Source: Limnohabitans sp. 103DPR2
GTDB taxonomy: Bacteria > Pseudomonadota > Gammaproteobacteria > Burkholderiales > Burkholderiaceae_C
Assembly (NCBI RefSeq): GCF_001412575.1
Contig: NZ_CP011834.1
Location: 248,001 to 312,000, forward strand
Direction of reading: 5' to 3'
DNA: 64,000 nt
In this document: in pieces, positions 47,268-56,774 of the stretch
How positions within the stretch are numbered: position 1 is the stretch's first letter
Layout: every line of letters begins with the position of its first letter
Translations under genes and position numbers: made by a program
Notes under the pieces: generated by a model
Told to the model about the DNA's origin: nothing
What the model saw: only the letters and a program-made list of their open reading frames with translations
The model's database searches: none

Positions 47268-48071
47268 TCAGGGCTTTGAATTCAATTCCCTCAGGCGCTC
47301 AGGGGTACCGACATCGGTCCATGGCCCCGTATAAAGACTGGCACCGACTTGGCCACGGTCCATGGCGGCCCGCAACAGAGGCGCCAAGGGCGCTGCTTTG
47401 CCTTGTGGATTGCCCTGCGGCATGCCCGTCCAGAGCGGGTCAAAGAATTCTTTCTTGTACAGGGCAAACGTGCTAAAAGTGAACAGCTGATTGGGTTTGG
47501 GCAAATTCAAAGCTTGGCCATCCTCTGACAAGCCAAAGTCGCCGCCAGGGTTGTGGGCAGGATTGGGCACCAACCAAAGGTGGGCCAAGTTGGTGCTTCG
47601 TTCAAAAGCTTGCCATTGCTCCATCGAAAAATTAAATTCCGGTGCGTAAATGTCGCCAGCAACGACCCAAAAAATTGCGGCCAAAGAAGGCAAGGCCCTG
47701 ACAATGCCGCCGGCTGTTTCCAGCGCATAACCAAAGGCCTGTCCTTCATGCGAGTAACGCAGCCGAATGTGCCCCACTTCAGGCAAATTGGGGTTCAGAC
47801 CATACCTGGACTCAATTTGCGCCCCTAGCCAGGCCGTATTGATCAATTGATCATGAAACCCCGCTTTGGCCATGGCCTCCATGTGCCACTGCATCAAAGG
47901 CTTGTCATGCACGGTTAAAAGGGGTTTAGGGGTTTGGTCGGTGAGGGGGCGCATGCGCTCACCCCGGCCAGCAGCCAAGATCATGACCTTTGCCAAGCTT
48001 TGGTCGTCGGTGCCCACCCAGTCTTTGGACGAGCTTGGGTCTAAATTGGAATCCAAGGTATTCAAACGCAT
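47268..48071 (-). CDS. murU: N-acetylmuramate alpha-1-phosphate uridylyltransferase MurU
   Basis: MurU makes UDP-MurNAc from MurNAc-1-phosphate and UTP, completing the recycling step begun by AmgK. The protein is a sugar nucleotidyltransferase with MILAAGRGERMRPLTDQTPKPLL split over the signature G-rich loop and Lys, HMEAMAKAGFHDQLINTAWLG, and VVAGDIYAPEF with metal-binding Asp. The N-terminal 30 residues before the signature are longer than usual, and an in-frame TTG close to the signature could be the true start. It is 11 kb from amgK here. Confidence 0.85.
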   Translation of the reverse strand: MRLNTLDSNLDPSSSKDWVGTDDQSLAKVMILAAGRGERMRPLTDQTPKPLLTVHDKPLMQWHMEAMAKAGFHDQLINTAWLGAQIESRYGLNPNLPEVGHIRLRYSHEGQAFGYALETAGGIVRALPSLAAIFWVVAGDIYAPEFNFSMEQWQAFERSTNLAHLWLVPNPAHNPGGDFGLSEDGQALNLPKPNQLFTFSTFALYKKEFFDPLWTGMPQGNPQGKAAPLAPLLRAAMDRGQVGASLYTGPWTDVGTPERLRELNSKP

Positions 48072-48182
48072 GCCGCTATGTTGCCACGCTGTAGGGGATG
48101 CGCAAGCTCATGGGCGGTAAAATAGAGGGCTAACTTGTCAATTTCATTGTCAATTCCCACTGACTCATTTTTTGGAGCCCCC

Positions 48183-50225
48183 ATGGCAATCACCCAACCC
48201 GCAGCTCAACAAATGGCCAATGCCATCCGTGCCCTGGCCATGGACGCTGTTCAACAAGCCAATTCGGGTCACCCCGGCGCGCCCATGGGCATGGCCGACA
48301 TGGCGGTGGCTTTGTGGGGCGAGCACCTGCAACACAACCCCAAAAACCCCCACTGGCCCAACCGCGATCGCTTCGTGTTGTCCAACGGCCATGGCTCCAT
48401 GATCCTGTATGCATTGCTGCACCTCACAGGCTATCCTTTGCCCATGACGGAATTGAAAAACTTCCGCCAGTTGCACAGCAAAACCGCCGGTCACCCCGAA
48501 GTGGGCATCACCCCTGGCGTTGAAACCACCACCGGTCCTTTGGGTCAAGGCATCACCAATGCCGTCGGCATGGCTTTGGCCGAAAAATTGTTGGCCTCCG
48601 AATTCAACCAGCCTGGACACGCCATCGTCGACCACCACACCTATGTGTTCATGGGCGATGGTTGCTTGATGGAAGGCATCAGCCACGAAGCTTGCGCTTT
48701 GGCGGGCGCTTGGAAACTCAACAAACTGATTGCGCTGTACGACGACAACGGCATCTCGATTGACGGTCAAGTGGCCCCTTGGTTCATTGACAACACACCG
48801 CAACGTTTTGCCGCCTACGGCTGGAACGTGATTGATGCAGTGGACGGCCATGACGCTGCTGCTGTGGCCAAAGCCATTGCCGATGCCAAAAACAGCGCCG
48901 ACAAGCCCACACTGATCGTTTGCAAAACATCGATCGGCAAAGGCAGCCCCAACCGTGCCAACACCTCCAAGGCGCACGGCGAACCTTTGGGCGCCGAAGA
49001 AATCAAACTCACACGCGAAGCTTTGGGCTGGGCACACGAGCCCTTCGTCATCCCCAAAGATGTGTACGCCAACTGGGATGCCAAGCAAAGTGGCGCCGCG
49101 CGCGAAGCTGATTGGAACAAAGCGTTTGCTGCTTACAAAGCTGCACACCCCGCATTGGCCAAAGAATTTGTGCGCCGCATGAAAGGCGAGTTGCCCAAGA
49201 ACTTTGCGCAAACTGCGGTTGATGCGGTCATTGCTGCGCACACCAAAGCCGAAACCGTGGCCAGCCGTAAGGCCAGCCAATTGGCTTTGGAAGCTTTCAC
49301 GGCTGCCTTGCCAGAAATGTTGGGCGGCTCTGCTGACCTGACGGGCTCCAACCTCACCAACACGTCTTCCACACCCGCCCTGCGCATGAACTTGGCAGGT
49401 GATGTGGTGAAGAACGACAAAGGCCTGATTGGCCGCCACATCAACTATGGCGTGCGCGAATTTGGCATGGCCGCCATCATGAACGGCGTGGCTTTGCACG
49501 GCGGCTACATCCCTTACGGCGGCACTTTCCTCACGTTCAGCGATTACTCACGCAACGCCATTCGCATGGCTGCCCTCATGAAGCAACGCGTAATCCATGT
49601 ATTCACGCACGACTCCATTGGCTTGGGAGAAGATGGCCCCACACACCAGTCGATTGAACACGCTGCCAGTTTGCGTTTGATTCCAGGTCTTGATGTGTGG
49701 CGTCCTGCCGATACAGCCGAGACCACTGTGGCTTGGGCCGTGGCTTTGGAAAACAAAGACCGTCCTACCGCGCTGTTGTTGTCACGTCAAAACTTGCCTT
49801 ATGCACCCAAGACGGATTTGGGCGAGATCAGCCGCGGCGCTTATGTGTTGGCCGAGCCTTCACGCGTGGGCATTGCCAAAGCCAAGGCCGTGATCATTGC
49901 CACAGGCTCTGAAGTGCAATTGGCTTTGAAAGCCCAAGAGTTGTTGGCCGAGAAGAAAATTGGTGTGCGCGTGGTCTCCATGCCCAGCACCACCACCTTT
50001 GATCGTCAAACCAGCAGCTACAAATCTGAAGTCTTGCCAGCCGGCTTGCCACGCGTGGCGGTTGAGATGGGCAGCACCGATGGCTGGTGGAAGTATGGTG
50101 TGGCAGCCGTGGTCGGTATCGACACTTATGGCGAGTCTGCACCGGCACCTGTGCTGTTTAAACACTTCGGCTTCACGGCAGAGAACGTGGCCGAGACCGT
50201 GCAAGTGGCTTTGCAGAAAAAATAA
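48183..50225 (+). CDS. tkt: Transketolase
   Basis: Transketolase moves two-carbon units in the pentose phosphate pathway and Calvin cycle. The 680-residue protein has the thiamine diphosphate motif [20 protein letters not shown], shown here in part, with the metal-binding NDNG-type stretch DDNGISIDG. The pyrimidine-binding domain has [15 protein letters not shown] and [29 protein letters not shown] sequence ([18 protein letters not shown]) is also present. The ATG at 48183 has TGGAG five bases upstream. It is followed by gapA after 60 bases, a pairing typical of Burkholderiales. Confidence 0.96.
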   Translation: MAITQPAAQQMANAIRALAMDAVQQANSGHPGAPMGMADMAVALWGEHLQHNPKNPHWPNRDRFVLSNGHGSMILYALLHLTGYPLPMTELKNFRQLHSKTAGHPEVGITPGVETTTGPLGQGITNAVGMALAEKLLASEFNQPGHAIVDHHTYVFMGDGCLMEGISHEACALAGAWKLNKLIALYDDNGISIDGQVAPWFIDNTPQRFAAYGWNVIDAVDGHDAAAVAKAIADAKNSADKPTLIVCKTSIGKGSPNRANTSKAHGEPLGAEEIKLTREALGWAHEPFVIPKDVYANWDAKQSGAAREADWNKAFAAYKAAHPALAKEFVRRMKGELPKNFAQTAVDAVIAAHTKAETVASRKASQLALEAFTAALPEMLGGSADLTGSNLTNTSSTPALRMNLAGDVVKNDKGLIGRHINYGVREFGMAAIMNGVALHGGYIPYGGTFLTFSDYSRNAIRMAALMKQRVIHVFTHDSIGLGEDGPTHQSIEHAASLRLIPGLDVWRPADTAETTVAWAVALENKDRPTALLLSRQNLPYAPKTDLGEISRGAYVLAEPSRVGIAKAKAVIIATGSEVQLALKAQELLAEKKIGVRVVSMPSTTTFDRQTSSYKSEVLPAGLPRVAVEMGSTDGWWKYGVAAVVGIDTYGESAPAPVLFKHFGFTAENVAETVQVALQKK

Positions 50226-50282
50226 TTTCTGCGTTCAGCGCTTCACTTGAATCAAATTGAAATTTAACTTTAAAGGAAATAG

Positions 50283-51284
<1,002 letters not shown>

Positions 51285-51316
51285 TGCGCGCATGCATCAC
51301 GCTACGGCGTGAATGC

Positions 51317-51352
51317 AAAAAAGCCCAACCATTTCTGGCTGGGCTTTTTTTT
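51317..51352. terminator. Bidirectional intrinsic terminator (gapA / topB)
   Basis: AAAAAAGCCCA (51317-51327) pairs with TGGGCTTTTTT (51340-51350), extended inside by C/G pairs, with T runs on both strands. It lies between the convergent gapA and topB genes. Confidence 0.92.
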
Positions 51353-51395
51353 GCCTTGATGAACGCTCGAAGCTTGGACGCTTCGAGGCCTTCAA

Positions 51396-54362
51396 TTAAG
51401 ACAGGTGTTTGCCAATCAAACCGGCCAACTCGAACATCGTGATTTGATCTTTGCCAAACACAGGTTTGAGTTTGGCATCGGCATTGATGGCGCGTTTGTT
51501 GGTAGGGTCTTGCAGGCCTTGCGCCTTGATGTAGTCCCACAACTTCTTCACCACTTCTGTGCGTGCCACTTTGTCGGTGCCAATCACCGCGGCCAAATCG
51601 GCGCTGGGCGTGAGGTTGCCCACTGCAGCTTTGCGCGGTGTTTTAGCAGCAGCCGTTTTCTTAGCAGCTGCTTTTTTGGCAGGCACTTTGGTTTTCGCGG
51701 CGGCTTTGCCCGTGGTTTTTCCAGCAGCAGTTTTGGCGCCAGCTGCATACTTCGCAGGTGTCTTGCGCGGCGGGAACTTGCTGGTGCGGGGTTCAAATTC
51801 AAACACCACTTTGTCTTCTTCCGCATTCCAAGACAAGAAAGCTTTGAATGCGCGGCGTGTGCGATTGCTCACAAACTTTTCTAACAAGTCTGTTTTACCT
51901 GTGCTGAGCAGCTTGGCAATTTGATCACGCTCCACCACTTGCTGCAACACAATTTTGCCGCTCTTGAAATTGCAAGTGGGTGTGGGTTGTCCTTCGGTGG
52001 GCACTGCTTTTTCACACACGTAATTGCTGCCATGTTCATGCACAGCACCGCCGCACTTCGGACACGCGCCCAAAGACTCGCTGCCCGTGAAATCAACAAT
52101 CTCGCCCGTCTCTTCGGCGTTTTTGTCATTACCAAAGTCAAACTCCAACTTCCAATTTTTTTCTTCTTCGTTGTACTTCAATGCAATTTCAGAAGTGAAT
52201 GGCCAACCCGCTTTGGAGCGGAAACCTTCCAGAGGGCCAATCTTCTTGTCACGCAGGAATTGCTCCACCTCGGCTTGCTCAAAGGTGCGTCCCGCAGGTG
52301 TTTTGCCAAACGAAAAACCGCAACCCGCAGCGGCCGTGTCATCGGCCGCTGCATCTTTGCCAACGCACGCATAACGTCGATAGTTCTCTTTCACGATGCC
52401 ACCACAGTTAGGGCAGGGTGTGCTCAAGGTGGCGTAGTCGCCGGGGATGGTGTCGCGATCGTACTCTTTGGCCTTCTTAACGATGTGCTCGGTCATGTCG
52501 GCAATTTGTTGCATGAAGTCTTCGCGACTCAGCTTGCCTTGCTCCATCTGGGAGAGCTTGTATTCCCATTCGCCAGTGAGTTCGGGCTTGGACAATTCTT
52601 CCACGCCCAAGCCACGCAACAAGGTCATCAGCTGGAAAGCTTTGGCGGTGGGAATCATTTCGCGGCCGTCGCGCAAAATGTATTTCTCATTGATCAAGCC
52701 TTCAATGATGGCCGCACGCGTAGCAGGCGTGCCCAAGCCTTTTTCCTGCATGGCTTCACGCAATTCGTCGTCGTCCACCATCTTGCCGGCGCCTTCCATG
52801 GCGCCCAGCAAGGTGGCCTCTGAATAGCGAGCGGGTGGACGTGTTTTGAGGGGCTTGGTTTCAATCGAACCCACTCCCACTTGCTCACCTGGCGCTACAG
52901 CCACCAAGTTTTGGCCTTTGTCGCCTTCTTTGGCGTCATCCACTTCATTGGCCGCTTCTTTGCCGTAAATGGCCAACCAGCCTGGTTTGACCAAGACTTT
53001 GCCTTCGGTTTTAAAGCTGTGACCTGCGGCGGTGCTGATGCGGGTGGTCACCATGTACTCGGCGCTAGGGAAAAACACCGCCATAAAACGACGTACCACC
53101 AAGTCGTACAGCTTTTGTTCCGCGTCAGACAAGCCAGAAGGGGCCTGCAAGGTGGGAATGATCGCAAAGTGATCGCTGACCTTGGCGTTGTCAAAAATTC
53201 GCTTAGAAGGCTTGATATAGCCGTTGTTCAGCGCGGTGAGGGCATGGGGCGCCAAATGCTTCATGCCGCTGTCGGCCAACATGTTGAAGGTGTCCTTGGC
53301 CACGGGCAAGTAATCTTCAGGCAGTGCGCGGGAATCGGTACGGGGGTAAGTGAGGGCTTTGTGGCGCTCATACAAAGACTGCGCCAGCGACAAAGTGGTT
53401 TTGGCAGAGAAGCCAAATTTGCCGTTGGCTTCGCGCTGCAAAGAGGTTAAGTCGAACAGCAGCGGGCTGGCTTGTGTGGTGGGCTTGGCTTCCTCTGTGA
53501 CCGTGGCTTTGGCACCTTTAACGGCTTGCACAATGGCATCGGCCTCGGCCGCGCTCCACACGCGGTCGGCTTTTTTCTCAGCGTCTTCTGCGTCTTTTTT
53601 CCAAGCCGTGTTGAACCACTTGCCTGGATAGGTGCCTGCCACCGCATCAAACTGCGCGTGCACTTCCCAATAGTCACGGCTGATGAATTTGCGAATTTGT
53701 TCTTCGCGCTCCACCACCACGGCCAGCGTCGGCGTTTGCACACGGCCCACGGTGGTTAAGAAGAAACCACCATCGCGTGAATTGAAGGCCGTCATGGCAC
53801 GGGTGCCGTTGATGCCCACCAGCCAATCTGCTTCAGAGCGGCTGCGCGCGGCATCGGCCAAGCCTTGCATTTGCTGATTCGAGCGCAACTTGTCAAAACC
53901 ATCGCGAATGGCCTGGGGCGTCATGCTCTGCAGCCAGAGGCGCTGCACGGGCTTGCCCAAAGGAATGGTCTGCCCTGCTTTTTGCGTGCCCGCATATTGT
54001 TCAATGAGGCGGAAGATCAACTCACCTTCGCGGCCCGCGTCACAGGCGTTGACCAATGCGCCCACATCTTTGCGCTTAGCTTGTTTGACCACCGCATTAA
54101 GGCGGGTTTTGGTTTTGTCCACCGGTTTCAAATCGAAGTAGGGCGGAATGACGGGCAAATGGGCAAAGCTCCATTTGCCGCGTTTCACGTCAAATTTCTC
54201 GGGCGCCTGAATTTCGACCAAGTGGCCCACCGCGCTGGTCACCACATAGGTTTCACTCTCAAAGTGGTCCTCGTGTTTCTCAAATTTTCCGGCGATCGGC
54301 GTCAAAGCACGCACGATGTCTTGAGCCACTGAAGGCTTCTCTGCAATAACCAATGTTTTCAT
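51396..54362 (-). CDS. topB: DNA topoisomerase III with C-terminal SWIB domain
   Basis: TopB is a type IA topoisomerase that passes single strands and resolves recombination and replication intermediates. The 988-residue protein has the TOPRIM start KTLVIAEKPSVAQDIVRAL, NACDAGREGE with Asp108, and the active Tyr in TYPRTDSR near residue 340. Two zinc-ribbon-like segments follow (CPNCGG, CPKCGG). Beyond these comes a Lys/Ala-rich, histone H1-like linker (about 864-910, e.g. PAKKAAAKKTAAAK). A SWIB/MDM2-type domain (about 911-988) ends the protein. The ATG at 54362 starts at the family N-terminus. Upstream in-frame codons translate the alternating GC tract. Confidence 0.94.
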   Translation of the reverse strand: MKTLVIAEKPSVAQDIVRALTPIAGKFEKHEDHFESETYVVTSAVGHLVEIQAPEKFDVKRGKWSFAHLPVIPPYFDLKPVDKTKTRLNAVVKQAKRKDVGALVNACDAGREGELIFRLIEQYAGTQKAGQTIPLGKPVQRLWLQSMTPQAIRDGFDKLRSNQQMQGLADAARSRSEADWLVGINGTRAMTAFNSRDGGFFLTTVGRVQTPTLAVVVEREEQIRKFISRDYWEVHAQFDAVAGTYPGKWFNTAWKKDAEDAEKKADRVWSAAEADAIVQAVKGAKATVTEEAKPTTQASPLLFDLTSLQREANGKFGFSAKTTLSLAQSLYERHKALTYPRTDSRALPEDYLPVAKDTFNMLADSGMKHLAPHALTALNNGYIKPSKRIFDNAKVSDHFAIIPTLQAPSGLSDAEQKLYDLVVRRFMAVFFPSAEYMVTTRISTAAGHSFKTEGKVLVKPGWLAIYGKEAANEVDDAKEGDKGQNLVAVAPGEQVGVGSIETKPLKTRPPARYSEATLLGAMEGAGKMVDDDELREAMQEKGLGTPATRAAIIEGLINEKYILRDGREMIPTAKAFQLMTLLRGLGVEELSKPELTGEWEYKLSQMEQGKLSREDFMQQIADMTEHIVKKAKEYDRDTIPGDYATLSTPCPNCGGIVKENYRRYACVGKDAAADDTAAAGCGFSFGKTPAGRTFEQAEVEQFLRDKKIGPLEGFRSKAGWPFTSEIALKYNEEEKNWKLEFDFGNDKNAEETGEIVDFTGSESLGACPKCGGAVHEHGSNYVCEKAVPTEGQPTPTCNFKSGKIVLQQVVERDQIAKLLSTGKTDLLEKFVSNRTRRAFKAFLSWNAEEDKVVFEFEPRTSKFPPRKTPAKYAAGAKTAAGKTTGKAAAKTKVPAKKAAAKKTAAAKTPRKAAVGNLTPSADLAAVIGTDKVARTEVVKKLWDYIKAQGLQDPTNKRAINADAKLKPVFGKDQITMFELAGLIGKHLS

Positions 54363-54379
54363 CTCATACAATCCGGTCT

Positions 54380-54430
54380 CGCGTGCGCGCATGCGCACGT
54401 GTACACACACGGGCACGCGCACACGCGCGC
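54380..54430. repeat. Alternating purine-pyrimidine (Z-DNA-prone) tract
   Basis: Bases alternate strictly purine-pyrimidine from 54380 to 54411 (32 bases, mainly CG, CA and GT steps). After one break they alternate again from 54413 to 54430. The tract is in the 102-base gap between the divergent topB and SET-domain genes. Such sequences can flip to Z-DNA under negative supercoiling. Confidence 0.75.
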
Positions 54431-54464
54431 CCACATGTTTTCACCATAACAAATTTTTAACGCC

Positions 54465-55109
54465 GTGGTCAAAAAATCGAACCTGTCGACAAAATCGACT
54501 TTAAAGCCCGCTGCCAAGCCAAGCGCTTCTACCAAAGCGCCAACTGCTTCAGGTCGCCGCGTGCAAGTTCGCCGTTCTGGCGTCCACGGCAAAGGGGTGT
54601 TTGCCCTGCAAGACATCGCTGAAGGCGAAACGCTGTTTGAATACGTGGGTGAGGTGATCAGCTGGGACGAAGCGCAAGACCGCCACCCCCATGACCCCTC
54701 TGACCCCAATCACACCTTCTATTTCCACGTGAACGAAGACAAGGTGATTGATGCATTGCATGGCGGCAACTCCTCCCGATGGATCAACCACAGCTGCGAT
54801 CCCAATTGCGAAGCCGATGAGGAAAACGATCGCATCTTCATCAAAGCCCTGCGCAACATCAAGGCGGGCGAAGAACTCAATTACGACTACGGCTTGATCA
54901 TTGACGAGCCTTACACGCCCAAACTCAAGGCCGAATACCCTTGCTGGTGTGGCGCCCCCAATTGCCGCAAAACATTGCTGGCCCCCAAGCGGAGGCCCGC
55001 CACCCCCAAGATTCCCAGTCAAGTCAAAAAGATTGAGAAAAAGATCAAGAAGCTCAAAAAAGAATTGAAAGCCGTCAAGAAGAAAGCCTCGGCATCAGCC
55101 AACGCTTGA
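54465..55109 (+). CDS. SET-domain protein-lysine methyltransferase
   Basis: The 214-residue protein carries a full SET domain (about 32-148): VRRSGVHGKGVFALQDIAEG, NHSCDPNC at 108-115, and ELNYDYG at 137-143 with the catalytic Tyr. A post-SET cysteine cluster CWCGAPNC follows at 160-167. It has a basic Ser/Thr/Lys-rich N-terminus and a Lys-rich, probably coiled C-terminal tail (about 183-207). SET proteins transfer methyl groups to lysines, mostly on eukaryotic histones. Bacterial substrates are poorly known. The start is GTG at 54465. It is divergent from topB. Confidence 0.9.
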   Translation: MVKKSNLSTKSTLKPAAKPSASTKAPTASGRRVQVRRSGVHGKGVFALQDIAEGETLFEYVGEVISWDEAQDRHPHDPSDPNHTFYFHVNEDKVIDALHGGNSSRWINHSCDPNCEADEENDRIFIKALRNIKAGEELNYDYGLIIDEPYTPKLKAEYPCWCGAPNCRKTLLAPKRRPATPKIPSQVKKIEKKIKKLKKELKAVKKKASASANA

Positions 55110-55135
55110 TTCTTCACGTCATGCATTGAGTCCCC

Positions 55136-55903
55136 ATGAGCACCCAGGCAGACCCGCTACGCTGGCCAGCCGAAGCCATCTGGGCATCGGTGGTGCCAGA
55201 GTGGCCAGGTTTCAGCATTGAAATCTTGCCCGAGATTGACTCCACCAACACCGAGCTCATGCGGCGGGCCAGAAATGCTGTGCACGACCCGATTTTGCTG
55301 CTCGCCGAGCGGCAAACAGCGGGTCGTGGCCGTTTAGGACGTGCTTGGCATGGTGAGGTCGGTCACGCTTTGACGTTTTCATTGGGTTTGCCTTATCAAC
55401 CCCAAAACTGGTCGGGACTGTCCTTGGCCGTTGGCCTGAGTCTGGCCGAATCGCTGGGGCCCGACATTCAACTGAAATGGCCCAACGATTTGTGGCGCCA
55501 ACAAAGAAAATTGGGTGGCATCTTGATTGAAGCAGCCAGCCAAGGCGGAAAAAGTTATGCCGTCATTGGCATTGGCCTGAACATTCAACTGCCCCCCACC
55601 ACGGACCTTAGAACGCCCGCAGCGGCCATTGCAGAATTTTGGCAGGGGGCAACGGCGCCCATGGTGCTAGAGCGCATCACCCAGCCTTTGCTCAAAGCCT
55701 TGAAAGAATTTGAAACGCTAGGCTTTGCGCCGCTTCAACAACGATTCAATGCGCGTGATGCTTTGCGTGGTTTGAAAGTGCAGAGCAGCGATGCCCTAGA
55801 AGGCCTGTGTGAAGGTGTGGACAGTCAAGGGGCTTTGCAAATTCTCACAAACGACGGACGCCAAGCCATCAACAGTTCAGAAGTAAGTGTTCGCGCCCTA
55901 TGA
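55136..55903 (+). CDS. birA: Biotin-[acetyl-CoA-carboxylase] ligase BirA
   Basis: BirA activates biotin to biotinyl-AMP and attaches it to the biotin carboxyl carrier protein. The 255-residue product has the ligase domain with ERQTAGRGRLGRAWHG, LKWPNDLW and KLGGILIEA, plus a small C-terminal SH3-like part. The N-terminal DNA-binding domain of E. coli BirA is absent, so it should be ligase only and not a repressor. It overlaps the next small gene by four bases. Confidence 0.94.
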   Translation: MSTQADPLRWPAEAIWASVVPEWPGFSIEILPEIDSTNTELMRRARNAVHDPILLLAERQTAGRGRLGRAWHGEVGHALTFSLGLPYQPQNWSGLSLAVGLSLAESLGPDIQLKWPNDLWRQQRKLGGILIEAASQGGKSYAVIGIGLNIQLPPTTDLRTPAAAIAEFWQGATAPMVLERITQPLLKALKEFETLGFAPLQQRFNARDALRGLKVQSSDALEGLCEGVDSQGALQILTNDGRQAINSSEVSVRAL

Positions 55904-56082
55904 AACACATGAAACTTCGATGGCTGATTTTGATCTTGATGGTCTTGAACGTCCTGTTTTATAGTTGGCGACAAGGCATTTTTGAGGCGTGGGGCTTCGC
56001 ACCCGACAGCGCGCGCGAGCCCGAGCGGACATTGCAACAAATCCAACCCGACAACGTGGTCATCACAAGGAAAAACCCATGA
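55900..56082 (+). CDS. Small membrane protein between birA and a GST gene
   Basis: The 60-residue product has an N-terminal membrane helix (LRWLILILMVLNVLFYSW, about 6-23) and a short polar tail (SAREPERTLQQIQPDNVVIT). The gene overlaps birA and the GST gene by four bases each, so it is part of a coupled operon and likely translated. The pattern recalls the N-terminal anchor of SPOR-domain proteins that often follow birA in Comamonadaceae, but no SPOR domain is present. That similarity is from memory. No function can be assigned. Confidence 0.72.
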   Translation: MKHMKLRWLILILMVLNVLFYSWRQGIFEAWGFAPDSAREPERTLQQIQPDNVVITRKNP

Positions 56083-56735
56083 GCTTGAAACTCTATTTCG
56101 CCCCCGGCGCCTGTTCATTTGTACCGCACTGCCTGCTACAACTGTCTGGCGCAGCGTACGAACCGCAAATGGTCAAACTGCACAAGGGCGAGCAAAACGG
56201 TGACGAATACAAAGCCATCAATCCACGCGGACAAGTGCCCGTCTTGGTCGATGACGGACAGGTTGTGACCCAAATTTTGGCCATCATTTTGTACCTCGAC
56301 CAAAAATTTCCTGACGCTCATTTTTTGCCCACTGAGGCATTGGCGCGCGCCAAAGCGATTGAAACTTTGGCATGGATGAACAACACCGTACACCCCACCT
56401 TCACGCATATTTTCATGCCGCAAAAATTTTGCGATCAAGCAGAAGTGCAAGCGGCGCTCAAGGTCTTCAATACACAAACCTACAAAGCTTTGTTGGGTGA
56501 ACTTGAAAATATCGTGCAGCGCAATTTGAAAACTTCAGAATGGCTCACAGGCGCGCATGTGGGTCCAGTCGATGTCTACGCATTGACATTGTCGCGCTGG
56601 GGCTCGATTGCCGGAATCGATCCCAGCACCTATCCTGCTTTGTGGGCACATGTTCAAAAAGTTGCGGCGCAGCCCGCCGTGGCTGTGGTGATTGAGCGTG
56701 AGCGACTTCAGCTGAATTTGTTCAAGCCCGCCTAA
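56079..56735 (+). CDS. Glutathione S-transferase
   Basis: The 218-residue cytosolic GST has an N-terminal thioredoxin-like domain (KLYFAPGACSFVPHCLL, NPRGQVPVLVDDGQVVTQ) and an all-helical C-terminal domain. The APGACS start is typical of bacterial beta-class enzymes, in which Cys or Ser near residue 10 contacts glutathione. The physiological substrate is unknown. The ATG at 56079 overlaps the preceding small gene by four bases. In-frame codons further upstream do not fit the family. Confidence 0.9.
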   Translation: MSLKLYFAPGACSFVPHCLLQLSGAAYEPQMVKLHKGEQNGDEYKAINPRGQVPVLVDDGQVVTQILAIILYLDQKFPDAHFLPTEALARAKAIETLAWMNNTVHPTFTHIFMPQKFCDQAEVQAALKVFNTQTYKALLGELENIVQRNLKTSEWLTGAHVGPVDVYALTLSRWGSIAGIDPSTYPALWAHVQKVAAQPAVAVVIERERLQLNLFKPA

Positions 56736-56774
56736 AACAAATTCTGCGTGGCTCAGCGGGGCCATTGCACAGGC

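Noticed and set aside
48118..48123. TAAAAT as -10 of a tkt promoter
   Set aside because: No acceptable -35 hexamer was found 16-18 bases upstream.
48165..49499. A 444-codon open frame opposite tkt
   Set aside because: Entirely antisense to transketolase, with no recognisable domain or ribosome-binding site.
54363..54434. 24-residue N-terminal extension of TopB
   Set aside because: The extension translates the alternating purine-pyrimidine tract, whereas family homology starts at MKTLVIAEKPS (54362).
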